Below are positions 33,758 through 42,642 of a stretch of 64,000 nucleotides of DNA, in pieces. The notes below the pieces were generated by a model. The model did not search any database, was not told where the DNA came from, and saw only the letters and a list, made by a program, of their open reading frames with translations. The stretch covers positions 51,796-115,795 of the forward strand of contig JAFXCD010000046.1 of assembly GCA_017521605.1 (NCBI GenBank), in the 5' to 3' direction. The position numbers and the translations under genes were made by a program. The stretch is from Lachnospiraceae bacterium (lineage in GTDB: Bacteria; Bacillota; Clostridia; Lachnospirales; Lachnospiraceae). Position 1 is the first letter of the stretch; the number at the start of each line of letters is the position of its first letter.

Positions 33758-33786
33758 AAGAGTGGGTACTCCCCACTCTTTTTTAG
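33758..33786. terminator. Bidirectional terminator
   Basis: AAGAGTGGG (33758-33766) and CCCACTCTT (33772-33780) with a 5-nt loop, then a T-run. It serves convergent CPBP copy 2 and helD. Confidence 0.9.
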
Positions 33787-33796
33787 TATTACTTAT

Positions 33797-36034
33797 TTAC
33801 TGTAGCTCCTGGACCATCTCCAGATACTCCCTACACTCCTGCCACCTAATAGGCAATTCACAAGCCTCTACAAAGTATAATTCATGAAGAGCTCTGGTAC
33901 ATGCCAGATACATCTTGCCGGCAAAGCTGTCATCCCCATCTCCTTGCATAAAATCATAGGTTATTACCGCATCAAATTCCAAGCCTTTACTATACACCAG
34001 TGGCAGCACAATGATTCTCTCCTTCATCTCATCATAAGGCTTATCAATAAGTTGCACTATTTCTCCACACTTGGTTAGTTCTTCATAAATACGGCGAGCC
34101 GTACTCTCATCTTTTGTAAGAATCCCTACCATGTTGTAATTCTCCAGTACTTTTAACTTCTCTTGAATAGTCTGATATTTATTCCTACTGCATATATACT
34201 GGGGCTTCTTTCCCTCTCTTTGGAAATAAGAATAGGTCTCACTATATTCCTTTTGAAACTGACTCATCATGCGAAAAGCCAAGGCGTTGATACTACCGGA
34301 AGAACGATAACTCTTGAACAGTGGCAACTGTTCTAAATCATCTCCAAATACCCACTGAAACTCCCCATAGCTTCTTATTGTAGTTACCGGGCTGATGGCC
34401 TGACACACATCCGCAAGCAGTGTATAAGAGCTCTTTGGATACAGCATCTTAAGAATTAGCAAATGCAGGATACTGTAATCCTGGGCTTCGTCAATCAGTA
34501 CATGTAGCACATTCTGCAAGGGGTGAACCTCTCCCATGTAGATACGAACCAAAAGGTATAGTAAAGCATCCTCATACCACAAATGCTTTCTCTCCATATC
34601 CTTCTGCAACTGAGCATGCATACCCGATGCTGTACCGTTCTGCTGAGTTAATTGAGCCTCATAAGTTTTCATAATCTGTAAAAGTTGGGCTGCACCATCC
34701 AGTTTGTTTCGCTCCTTTAGTCTTTCCAAAGCATTCTGTATTACCTGCTTCTTGGTTTTAATATACAAAACCTCCAGCTCCTGCTGACTGATATAATCCT
34801 CTACTTTTTCTTCTATTTCTTTGTATATCTCTTCCTTGTGCTCCGCAAAATAATCCTCATACAGCTTCCTTATGGTACCCTCCACAATCTCATATTTTCG
34901 CTTGAAGCTACCACATATCACCCGTGCCACCTTCCTACTTAAATCTTCTGCACTCAGTATTAAATGACCGCTATATTTCAAATCCGGAAGTTCAAATTTA
35001 TACTCTTCAAAATAATTCCCAATAAATATTAACATCTCCTTGGAGTATTTTAGCTCCAGAAATTTTTTACGTTCACGCAAGACTTCCTCTCCATCAAGTC
35101 CCTCCAACGCCTTATATTGCTGATAGTATCCCTCAATACGGATATCTCTCGGGAGTCCCTTTTGCAGGATGTCTTGGAAAATACTGTGAGACACTTCATC
35201 CTCACACAAGGCGGGCAAAATCCCGGACACATAGGAGTGATAAATATTGCTATTGGATAAAATTACAATATTCTTTGCAGTCAGCTGCTCTCTCTGATGA
35301 TACAAAATATATGCCAAACGATGTAGCCCCACACTAGTTTTGCCACTTCCGGCAGGACCATAAATTAGCACAGCCTTCTTATCTATCTTACGAATGGCAG
35401 TATTCTGCTCCTTCTGAATGCTGCTGACTATAACACGCAATTTATTCACCGTATTTTCGGACAATATTTTCCCCAGAATAGCGTCATGCATGGAGGAATC
35501 CGTATCATAAATATTCTGTAGCTGACCTTCCTCAATCTGTATCTGACGCTTCCGCTGTAAGGTCACATCCATGCGGCGACCATCCACCTCATACCAGGCA
35601 TCTCCTACATCAAAGCCATAAAACAGGGAACTGATAGGCGCACGCCAGTCACAGACATACATCTCATAGGTCTTCTCATCCTTCAGACCCACTGCCCCGA
35701 TATAAAAGCTCTCCTCCGGACCGTATTCATCCTGTACATCAATCCTTGCAAAATAGGGATTCTCCTTCATCTTTTCCAGCTTTTGCAATTCCTTCAGATT
35801 CTCCACGTACTGCTTTTCATCTGCTACAATTACTTCGCTACGCTGACAAATATCCACAATATCATCAAAGTCACTAACAACATGTCTGCCCTCTTCCCAC
35901 ATGTCTTTTCTTCCTTTGCTGATATCCTCACGCAGTTCTTCCTTTTTTTCCTGTAGTGTCAGAATACGCTTCTCAATATACTCCTCCACCTGCTCCAGAT
36001 TGTTTTGTTCTTCCTGAAATTCCCTGGTTTCCAT
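33797..36034 (-). CDS. helD: UvrD-like helicase HelD (RNA polymerase recycling factor)
   Basis: A 745-residue superfamily-1 ATPase. The N-terminal ~65 residues are a long coiled coil, followed by the HelD-specific segment (FYIGAVGLKD, CDWRAPISSLFY), Walker A GPAGSGKTS near residue 231 and later LIDEAQDYS, ADVCQAI and SYRSSGSI motifs. HelD binds RNA polymerase, uses ATP to pull it from nucleic acid and helps recycle it. GGGGAG precedes the start. Monocistronic. Confidence 0.92.
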   Translation of the reverse strand: METREFQEEQNNLEQVEEYIEKRILTLQEKKEELREDISKGRKDMWEEGRHVVSDFDDIVDICQRSEVIVADEKQYVENLKELQKLEKMKENPYFARIDVQDEYGPEESFYIGAVGLKDEKTYEMYVCDWRAPISSLFYGFDVGDAWYEVDGRRMDVTLQRKRQIQIEEGQLQNIYDTDSSMHDAILGKILSENTVNKLRVIVSSIQKEQNTAIRKIDKKAVLIYGPAGSGKTSVGLHRLAYILYHQREQLTAKNIVILSNSNIYHSYVSGILPALCEDEVSHSIFQDILQKGLPRDIRIEGYYQQYKALEGLDGEEVLRERKKFLELKYSKEMLIFIGNYFEEYKFELPDLKYSGHLILSAEDLSRKVARVICGSFKRKYEIVEGTIRKLYEDYFAEHKEEIYKEIEEKVEDYISQQELEVLYIKTKKQVIQNALERLKERNKLDGAAQLLQIMKTYEAQLTQQNGTASGMHAQLQKDMERKHLWYEDALLYLLVRIYMGEVHPLQNVLHVLIDEAQDYSILHLLILKMLYPKSSYTLLADVCQAISPVTTIRSYGEFQWVFGDDLEQLPLFKSYRSSGSINALAFRMMSQFQKEYSETYSYFQREGKKPQYICSRNKYQTIQEKLKVLENYNMVGILTKDESTARRIYEELTKCGEIVQLIDKPYDEMKERIIVLPLVYSKGLEFDAVITYDFMQGDGDDSFAGKMYLACTRALHELYFVEACELPIRWQECREYLEMVQELQ

Positions 36035-36176
36035 CGTTTCCCACTCCCCTTATACAAATCAGTTCTTTGTTTTTATAACCGCTACACAAACTATAACAAT
36101 AATAGTATAAGCATACTTTCTGTCAAATTTACAGACTTGTAATGAAGCTCATTTTGTGGTATTATATCTACAGAAG

Positions 36177-36211
36177 AAAAGAGTGCAAGGACAATCCCTG
36201 CACTCTTTTTT
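36177..36211 (-). terminator. Intrinsic terminator of the long ECF sigma gene
   Basis: On the minus strand AAAGAGTGCAGGG pairs with CCTTGCACTCTTT, followed by a T-rich stretch. Confidence 0.85.
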
Positions 36212-36213
36212 GA

Positions 36214-37485
36214 TTATATAATATAGTCTGTTATACAATCATACCACTGAACATAAGTCTGTCCATTGATGATTAACTGCTCATTCTCCGGCAACTGTTC
36301 ACTCCAAAGCTTCCCATACCTGTCATAAGCCCAGTCATTTCGATTAAATCTGCGCCATAGAATGGTTCTTCCGTTTTTATCCAGAAATTGCTCAGAAACC
36401 ACTCCCGCATTGTAGGTTTCGATGTCCATAACACATATCGTATCATAGCTTTTACCATTGATGGTAACAGTATAGCGACCTACAATATCCAGTAAAAACT
36501 TTTTATCCAGGCTGGTAATCTCCTGGCCCTCTCTTTTGATGTCTCCCTTAGGTGAAAGGTTGGTTTCATTACCGCAATTGTCTTCTCCAAAGCCCCAGTT
36601 GGGCATAAATTCCTCTCCATCTAAAAAAGTAATATAATTCCTCACATCTCCATCGGTCCGTAAAGAAGCCAAAAATCTGCAGTGGGTATCCGTCAACTGT
36701 GCCACAAAGGTACGGTTAATAACCTCCTTTTTCGCAGAATAGCTTGCTTCCCTGGCGGTCAGCTCCACTCCTTCGATGCCGTGGACCTTAGCCTTTCCGG
36801 TGACCTTCAGGTCGTAGATATGATTGCATTTCCGAGAAGGAATATCATACATCCCCCAGGATAATTCTTCTCCCGGCTTGGGTACCAAAAACCATCCCAT
36901 CAGCTCCTCCCATTTCACCGGGAATGGTGCTTCCGTGGATGCTTCTATGGTATATGTTGGTAAATATTCAGGTAATCTTTTCATTGCTTTGTCTCCTTTA
37001 TCCTCATCTCTATGGCCCGGATATTGCTTCTTGAAATTTTGCTTGGCAGTATGGAGTCTGCTTTTCACAGTACCCACCGGTATTTCCAACCGTTTGGCAA
37101 TTTCCGCTTGTGGCAGTTCTTTCCAAAAATACAGGTACAGAATCTGCCTATCCTTATCTCCCAGCTTTTCCAAGGTTTCCTGCAGCACACTTACTTCTGT
37201 CATGCCATATCGGCTATCGGTAAACTGTTTCTCTTCCAGTGCTTCAATGGGTATTTCCAGCCTGACAGCCTGCTTGCGAAAATAGTCATTACACTTATTC
37301 CGTGCAATGCTAATCAACCAGAATTTAAAGCTGTCCTTATTCTTCAGTTGTGCAAAATTCTGATATGCAAGAGCATATACCTCCTGCAAAACATCCTCTG
37401 CATCTGCTTTAAGGGGTATTCGAAACTTCACAAAACGCTCCGCAACAACACCATGCTCCTTCAGCAATTGTTCAAAAAGTGACAT
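36214..37485 (-). CDS. ECF-type sigma factor with ~255-residue C-terminal extension
   Basis: A 423-residue protein. Residues ~8-75 are sigma region 2 (DAEDVLQEVYALAYQNFAQLK, WLISIARNKCNDYFRK) and ~105-160 are region 4 (LGDKDRQILYLYFWKELPQAEIAKRLEIPVGTVKSRLH). Instead of stopping near 180 residues, the frame goes on through a soluble, Trp- and Cys-containing C-terminal part without membrane helices. No anti-sigma gene is adjacent, so the extension may itself control activity. Start 37485 follows GGGAGGTGA by four bases. It has an ECF-like promoter (TGAACC-N16-CGTCTT) of its own, suggesting autoregulation. Confidence 0.85.
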   Translation of the reverse strand: MSLFEQLLKEHGVVAERFVKFRIPLKADAEDVLQEVYALAYQNFAQLKNKDSFKFWLISIARNKCNDYFRKQAVRLEIPIEALEEKQFTDSRYGMTEVSVLQETLEKLGDKDRQILYLYFWKELPQAEIAKRLEIPVGTVKSRLHTAKQNFKKQYPGHRDEDKGDKAMKRLPEYLPTYTIEASTEAPFPVKWEELMGWFLVPKPGEELSWGMYDIPSRKCNHIYDLKVTGKAKVHGIEGVELTAREASYSAKKEVINRTFVAQLTDTHCRFLASLRTDGDVRNYITFLDGEEFMPNWGFGEDNCGNETNLSPKGDIKREGQEITSLDKKFLLDIVGRYTVTINGKSYDTICVMDIETYNAGVVSEQFLDKNGRTILWRRFNRNDWAYDRYGKLWSEQLPENEQLIINGQTYVQWYDCITDYII

Positions 37486-37530
37486 ATTCTCACCTCCCGC
37501 CATTGGTATTTGAAATCGACTTCACCTATA

Positions 37531-37558
37531 AAGACGTAGGGGAACACGAAAAGGTTCA
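37531..37558 (-). promoter_or_regulatory. ECF-type promoter of the long sigma gene
   Basis: On the minus strand TGAACC (37558-37553), a 16-nt spacer and CGTCTT (37536-37531). This is the usual ECF layout (AAC-containing -35, CGTC-type -10). GTGAAG follows at 37525-37520, at the same distance as in the two other ECF-like promoters in this window. Confidence 0.75.
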
Positions 37559-37569
37559 GTATTATAAAA

Positions 37570-37605
37570 AATCCCGGAATAATTTTACTAAAACCTTCCG
37601 GGATT
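37570..37605 (-). terminator. Terminator of the UDP-sugar operon
   Basis: AATCCCGGAA (37570-37579) pairs with TTCCGGGATT (37596-37605); on the minus strand a run of T follows. Confidence 0.85.
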
Positions 37606-37615
37606 CGCTTTTTAT

Positions 37616-38632
37616 TTATTCCTCATATCCATTAGGGTTATTACTTTGCCATCTCCAAGAGTCAGCACACATTTCTCTAATACCGTACTGTGCTTCCCAG
37701 CCAAGTTCTTCCTTCGCTTTGCTTGCATCTGCATAGCAGATGGCAATGTCTCCGGGACGCCGTTCCTTAATCACATAAGGCACCTGTACACCTGTAGCTT
37801 CTTCAAAATTCTTTACTATATCAAGCACACTGTAACCGGTTCCGGTTCCCAGATTATAAATCTTAAGACCGGCATTTTCCTCTACCTTTTTCAGTGCCTT
37901 CACGTGCCCCATAGCCAAATCTACCACATGGATATAGTCACGCACACCGGTACCGTCATGGGTATCATAATCATTACCGAATACACCCAGCTCACTTCTC
38001 TTGCCTACTGCCACCTGTGTAATGTAAGGCATCAGATTGTTTGGAATACCGCTGGGATTTTCACCGATGGTTCCGCTCTTATGCGCACCAATAGGATTAA
38101 AATAACGAAGCAGTATTACATTCCATTCCGGATCTGCTTTCTGAATATCAGACAATACCTGCTCCAGCATGGATTTAGTCCAGCCGTAAGGATTGGTGCA
38201 CTGTCCCTTGGGACATTCCTCGGTAATCGGAATAAACGCAGGATTGCCATAAACAGTAGCACTGGAAGAGAAAATAATATTTTTACAACCATGCTTCCTC
38301 ATCACATCCACCAAAGTCAAGGTACCTGCAATATTGTTCTCATAATATTCCCAAGGCTTCTGTACAGATTCTCCCACTGCCTTAAGACCTGCAAAATGGA
38401 TCACGGCGTTAGGTTTTTCCTTGGAGAATATCTCCTCCAAAGCCTCTCTGTCCAAAATATCCGCTTTATAAAAAGGCACCTTCTTACCGGTAATGGAAGC
38501 TACTCTTTCCAGGGACTTCTCACTGGAATTGCTTAAATTGTCCAAAACCACTACATCATAACCGGTATTCTGCAATTCTACTACGGTATGGCTACCGATA
38601 TAGCCGGCACCGCCTGTTACTAATATTTTCAT
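37616..38632 (-). CDS. galE: UDP-glucose 4-epimerase
   Basis: A 338-residue SDR-fold epimerase of standard length. It interconverts UDP-glucose and UDP-galactose with bound NAD. Motifs: GGAGYIGSH at residues 7-15, the catalytic Ser in SSSATVYG and YxxxK in [14 protein letters not shown] precedes the start. Third gene of an operon with a UDP-sugar pyrophosphorylase and a small protein; the operon would link galactose use (compare lacZ at 53875) to nucleotide sugars for polysaccharide synthesis. Confidence 0.97.
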   Translation of the reverse strand: MKILVTGGAGYIGSHTVVELQNTGYDVVVLDNLSNSSEKSLERVASITGKKVPFYKADILDREALEEIFSKEKPNAVIHFAGLKAVGESVQKPWEYYENNIAGTLTLVDVMRKHGCKNIIFSSSATVYGNPAFIPITEECPKGQCTNPYGWTKSMLEQVLSDIQKADPEWNVILLRYFNPIGAHKSGTIGENPSGIPNNLMPYITQVAVGKRSELGVFGNDYDTHDGTGVRDYIHVVDLAMGHVKALKKVEENAGLKIYNLGTGTGYSVLDIVKNFEEATGVQVPYVIKERRPGDIAICYADASKAKEELGWEAQYGIREMCADSWRWQSNNPNGYEE

Positions 38633-38652
38633 ATTCTTTTCCTCCAGTATCT

Positions 38653-38844
38653 CTACTCCGCCAAAAATTCCGTCTGAAACTCCGCATTAATCTCTGCGAT
38701 TTCCTTCTTGCCGTCTATGTAATCCTTATACATATCCCACAAATCGATTTCGCAATCTTCCAGTCCGTCATCTACAGGCTGCCACTCCTTAATCAGGGCA
38801 ATTCTTTCCTGTAAAGTTGTATCTTTTATCAATATACTCTTCAT
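38653..38844 (-). CDS. Small conserved protein in the UDP-sugar operon, unknown
   Basis: A 63-residue acidic, helical protein ([36 protein letters not shown]). Its ATG lies two bases after the stop of the pyrophosphorylase gene, with no strong ribosome binding site of its own, so translation is probably coupled. The position between UDPGP and galE suggests a role in that pathway, but no motif tells what. Confidence 0.7.
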   Translation of the reverse strand: MKSILIKDTTLQERIALIKEWQPVDDGLEDCEIDLWDMYKDYIDGKKEIAEINAEFQTEFLAE

Positions 38845-38846
38845 AG

Positions 38847-40073
38847 TTATAGCACCACACCATTTTGCTTCAGAAGTGCTTTTGCACTCTCTACGGAATC
38901 CACACCGGTTTTATTCTTAATAGGCGCAAACTCCCTCTCTCGTACTACCTCGTAAGGCAAACATGTATCCAGCTGATGAATCATATCCAGCACCAGATTC
39001 TCATACTTATAGCCATTGGGCTCTTCAGGCTTTACCAATTCACCGGCTTCATTCAAATAAGGAATCTTTTTCTCTACGATATGAAGCGGCAGGCTACCAT
39101 CCAACAGCCCTTCCAATGCTTTTTCATTAAATAAATAATTTAAAATCACACCAAAGTTATAGGCCGGATCACCCTTTGTATCCTTGGCATTCATTAATTC
39201 CTCAGTCAGTTCATAATACTCCACTATAGAAGGTCTGCCATCCTCCAGGCACATTACTCCTACCTTTTCATCCGGAGCATTCTTACGAACCACCTTTGCA
39301 CCCACCACACAATTTCTCGCTAAAGTAGCACCAATAAAACAAGGGTCTGCAATTCTTTGTAATACATTATCTACTGCAAAAATATTCAGCCACTCGATAC
39401 CTTCTCTCTTTACCACTTCTAAAAGTCCGGCATTCTTCATGGATACAAACCATCCGCCATTTCCGTTAGGAGAGGTAGAAAGCTTACCCTTTTCTTCCAA
39501 ATAAATCTTTCCACTATAATCAGTAGCTGCTGCCATTTCCTGCTTGAAAAAATGAATATATTCTGCTTTATAACCAAAGAACTCATGCTCTGTTAAGAAC
39601 TTGATGGTGGCATCATTGTTTTTATCACTGGTCATGATAAAAAAATGAATCCAAGTACCCGTCTGCTTCACCACATCCATGAGATTATTCACCAGACACT
39701 CAAATATGTATAAATCCTTGGTTTCACCGATATTGTACATACCCTTAGGGTCGTCAGAGCCAAGTCTGGTACCCATGCCACCTGCAAGAAGCACTGCAGC
39801 TATTTTGCCATCCTGAATCGCCTTGATGCCAATAGCTGTAAAACTCTCTTTATTGGTTTCAATTTCGTCCAACTCCATAGCCGCCAAAGGACTAATTTCG
39901 CCCTTCTTGACCAGTTCCTCCATGTTTTTGCACTTCTCTAAAATACTCATATCCGTTTGTTCAATCTGAGTCAAAAGTGCCTCCTGTTCTGTAGAAGACA
40001 ATTCATTATAATATCTCAGGACATGCTCTTGTCCATATTCTTCACATTTCTGTTTTGCTACTTCGAATGTCAT
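38847..40073 (-). CDS. UDPGP-type UDP-sugar pyrophosphorylase
   Basis: A 408-residue nucleotidyltransferase of the eukaryote-like UDPGP family. The nucleotide-binding motif AVLLAGGMGTRLGSDDPKGMYN is at about residues 92-114, with NGNGGWF and the IFAVDNVLQRIADP metal-site segment downstream. It makes UDP-glucose or UDP-GlcNAc/GalNAc from UTP and the sugar phosphate; the sequence alone does not settle which. GAGGGAG precedes the start. First gene of the galE operon. Confidence 0.9.
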   Translation of the reverse strand: MTFEVAKQKCEEYGQEHVLRYYNELSSTEQEALLTQIEQTDMSILEKCKNMEELVKKGEISPLAAMELDEIETNKESFTAIGIKAIQDGKIAAVLLAGGMGTRLGSDDPKGMYNIGETKDLYIFECLVNNLMDVVKQTGTWIHFFIMTSDKNNDATIKFLTEHEFFGYKAEYIHFFKQEMAAATDYSGKIYLEEKGKLSTSPNGNGGWFVSMKNAGLLEVVKREGIEWLNIFAVDNVLQRIADPCFIGATLARNCVVGAKVVRKNAPDEKVGVMCLEDGRPSIVEYYELTEELMNAKDTKGDPAYNFGVILNYLFNEKALEGLLDGSLPLHIVEKKIPYLNEAGELVKPEEPNGYKYENLVLDMIHQLDTCLPYEVVREREFAPIKNKTGVDSVESAKALLKQNGVVL

Positions 40074-40203
40074 AATACTCCCTCACTTTTAGAAATACTT
40101 TCCAATTATACTTATGCAAGTATACATCATTTACTGATTTTAAGCAATGAATTACACTGATTCTTTAAGTTTTCTTAATATTTCTGTAACATTTCAAAGC
40201 CGT

Positions 40204-41112
40204 CTACAACTCCAATCCTGCAAAGAAATCTTTGTATCCAAGCTTTTCTGCCTTGTATCGTAGGAAATAAGCTTTCATCTCCGGATAGTTCTCTCCCATA
40301 TCCCCAAGCAGTCCTTCCATATTTTCTCCGTTGGCACAGCCCAAATCTAAAAACAAATCCCAGCTTTCCTTGTCAAAGCTACGCTCCTGTAAAAGCACCT
40401 GCCAGGTTTCTTCCTGCTCACAGCCTTTGGTATGCTTCTGTAAATATCTGCTTAAATAGACACGCACTTCCTCTAAAAGCACCTCACTATGCTGCAGGCG
40501 CAACATGCTGAGACGTACCTTTTTCTTTCGTTTTCCTGACAAAAAAGCTTCTAAATCTGTACTACCATAATCCTCTTCGCCACAAAGTACCTGCTTTAAA
40601 TAACCTTCATTATCATCCTCTTCCATTACAGCAAGCAATCTGGCATCCCACTTAGCAAACCACTCTTTGCTACCTGCCGCCGGTAAATCCAGTAAATAAT
40701 AGGCTTCCAAATCCTTCACGGCACCAGCCAGCAAATAAGCAACATCCTCTGACCACTGGTGAAGTTTGTCGTTTTGTACACAGTTGATTTTTTGCAGTGA
40801 ATCTGCATTTGCCAAAACAGCCTTTCCCAGCTCTGTAATCCCCCCCGGCAAAGTAATTTTCTCCAGCCGGCTGCAATAAGCAAAGGCCCAATCTTCTATT
40901 TTCTTTATGGTAGAGGGCAGTATCAACTCTCGGATATGCTTTCGGCTTAAGAAGGCCTTCTTAGCAATCCCGGTCACCTGTCTGCCTTTCACAGTTTCCG
41001 GCACTTGAACTAAAGAAGCACGGCCACCACACGCGGTCACCCACAGTCCATCCTCTGCCTCGTGCAGCTTCAGATAATACCCCTCTCCCTGATACTCGTA
41101 TTCTTTTTTCAT
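40204..41112 (-). CDS. Leucine-rich repeat (BspA-like) protein of the MoxR/VWA operon
   Basis: A 302-residue cytosolic protein. Residues ~30-105 hold two to three LRR_5 repeats (VTGIAKKAFLSRKHIRELILPSTIKKIEDWAFAYCSRLEKITLP). The rest is helical and acidic (~120-300). BspA-type repeats are usually on surface proteins, but no signal peptide is present here. I use the ATG at 41112, six bases downstream of a possible TTG start; it follows the MoxR stop by seven bases. The operon context makes it a likely partner or substrate receptor of the MoxR/VWA pair. Confidence 0.75.
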   Translation of the reverse strand: MKKEYEYQGEGYYLKLHEAEDGLWVTACGGRASLVQVPETVKGRQVTGIAKKAFLSRKHIRELILPSTIKKIEDWAFAYCSRLEKITLPGGITELGKAVLANADSLQKINCVQNDKLHQWSEDVAYLLAGAVKDLEAYYLLDLPAAGSKEWFAKWDARLLAVMEEDDNEGYLKQVLCGEEDYGSTDLEAFLSGKRKKKVRLSMLRLQHSEVLLEEVRVYLSRYLQKHTKGCEQEETWQVLLQERSFDKESWDLFLDLGCANGENMEGLLGDMGENYPEMKAYFLRYKAEKLGYKDFFAGLEL

Positions 41113-41119
41113 AGCCAAA

Positions 41120-42628
41120 TTACAGTCCTAATTCTCCGATTTTCTTCTTGATATCATCCTGGCGCTCACTGAGCATCAGCTCCTGATTGTGACGCTGGTA
41201 GTCCGGGCTCCCAAAGGATGCCAGAAATCGACTGCTTGCGCTGTTTACAGTAAGCTCTGTTACCAAGATAAGCATTTCATTACCCTGTTCAAAGGCTTCC
41301 TCCACAAAGGTAAACAAATAATGTAGCATATCCTGAGTAGATGTTGTTTTTTCCTTCATAGTCGAAACCTCTGCCTCGAACTTCGCCTTCAGGCAGGCAA
41401 ACATGTCATCTTCTGCTAACAATAATAAAGCTTCTTTTCTGGCTTCAGCTAAAAAGCGTAACACCTTTTTATACTTCCTACGCTCCTCTCTGGATAGTGC
41501 ATTGGAACGCTCTAATCCATACATCTGCTTTTGCTTCTGTTCTGCCAGTTTCTCCAATAATTCTACACGGTCAGTACCATCCTGCTTTTCATAAGTATTT
41601 TTTACTACCAGTAGTAGAGCACGGGTATCTGTTAAATAAGCTGCCTGCTCCACCACTTCCTTCATTTCAGCCATGCAACAGTCCAGAAGCATACCCAGCA
41701 AAGATAATCTTTCATCAAAAGCAGCAGCCTTTGCTCTGGTCACGGACTGTTCCGAAGCCTGTCCCTGTAAAATCTCCTCAATATGATAATCTCTCTTATA
41801 TTTATTATACAAATCATAATATGCCGTAAATTCTTTTACGATTCTGTCATTGCGGATATACTGCCCCACCAAGGTTTCATCCACGGGCAGCTTTCCCTCT
41901 TCGTAATGGTACAGGATTTCCGACAAGTCCTCCCAACCACGGGCAGTCACATAACTTCTGCCTTTTGTAGTCATCTCCATATGATAAAAATGCTCCTTCT
42001 TTAAATCCAAGAAGCTTAAAATTGCATTGTGCACCTGTCTTTCGACAGCATATTCCTTCCACACACCATAATCCGCTTCCACCTCCAAAAGCTTCATACG
42101 GTCCATGGTTACCACATCAAATTCCCGTACAGATTTATTATATTCCGGTGGATTTCCTGCAGTAACGATGACCCAGCCCTCCGGCACCTTATGAGGGCCG
42201 AAAACCTTATACTGTAAAAACTGTAGCATGGAAGGTGCCAGAGTTTCTGACACACAATTGATTTCGTCCAGAAACAAAATCCCTTCTTTTAAACCGCCTT
42301 CTTCCATAGTTTCATAAATTGAAGAAATGATTTCACTCATAGTATATTCAGAAACATTATAATCTTTGCCCCCATAGGTTTTGTGGGCGATAAAGGGAAG
42401 TCCAAGTGCTGATTGGCGGGTATGATGAGTCATGGAATAGCTCACCAGTGCAATCCCCATTTCCTGGGCAATCTGCTCCATCACCGCCGTCTTACCGATA
42501 CCCGGTGCTCCCAGCAAAAAGATGGGACGCTGGCGTACTACCGGAATACAATATTCTCCAAACTCATCTTTCTTTAAATAGATATTCACGGAGCTCTTAA
42601 TATACTCCTTTGCCTGCTTTATGTTCAT
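41120..42628 (-). CDS. MoxR-type AAA+ ATPase
   Basis: A 502-residue ATPase. The N-terminal ~270 residues are a MoxR-like AAA+ module with Walker A GAPGIGKTA near residue 41, Walker B GILFLDEIN near 122 and sensor 1 TAGNPPEYNKS near 155. The C-terminal half is helical. Start 42628 is chosen since GGATAGGA is just upstream; the longer frame reaches into the VWA gene. MoxR ATPases act with VWA-domain partners as chaperones that insert cofactors or remodel complexes; the partner gene is directly upstream. Confidence 0.9.
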   Translation of the reverse strand: MNIKQAKEYIKSSVNIYLKKDEFGEYCIPVVRQRPIFLLGAPGIGKTAVMEQIAQEMGIALVSYSMTHHTRQSALGLPFIAHKTYGGKDYNVSEYTMSEIISSIYETMEEGGLKEGILFLDEINCVSETLAPSMLQFLQYKVFGPHKVPEGWVIVTAGNPPEYNKSVREFDVVTMDRMKLLEVEADYGVWKEYAVERQVHNAILSFLDLKKEHFYHMEMTTKGRSYVTARGWEDLSEILYHYEEGKLPVDETLVGQYIRNDRIVKEFTAYYDLYNKYKRDYHIEEILQGQASEQSVTRAKAAAFDERLSLLGMLLDCCMAEMKEVVEQAAYLTDTRALLLVVKNTYEKQDGTDRVELLEKLAEQKQKQMYGLERSNALSREERRKYKKVLRFLAEARKEALLLLAEDDMFACLKAKFEAEVSTMKEKTTSTQDMLHYLFTFVEEAFEQGNEMLILVTELTVNSASSRFLASFGSPDYQRHNQELMLSERQDDIKKKIGELGL

Positions 42629-42642
42629 CTTTCCTATCCTTT

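Noticed and set aside
37646-38536. A 296-codon open frame on the plus strand across galE
   Set aside because: It is antisense to a clear GalE with all motifs, has no ribosome binding site and is rich in Cys, His and Ile, as expected of a shadow frame.
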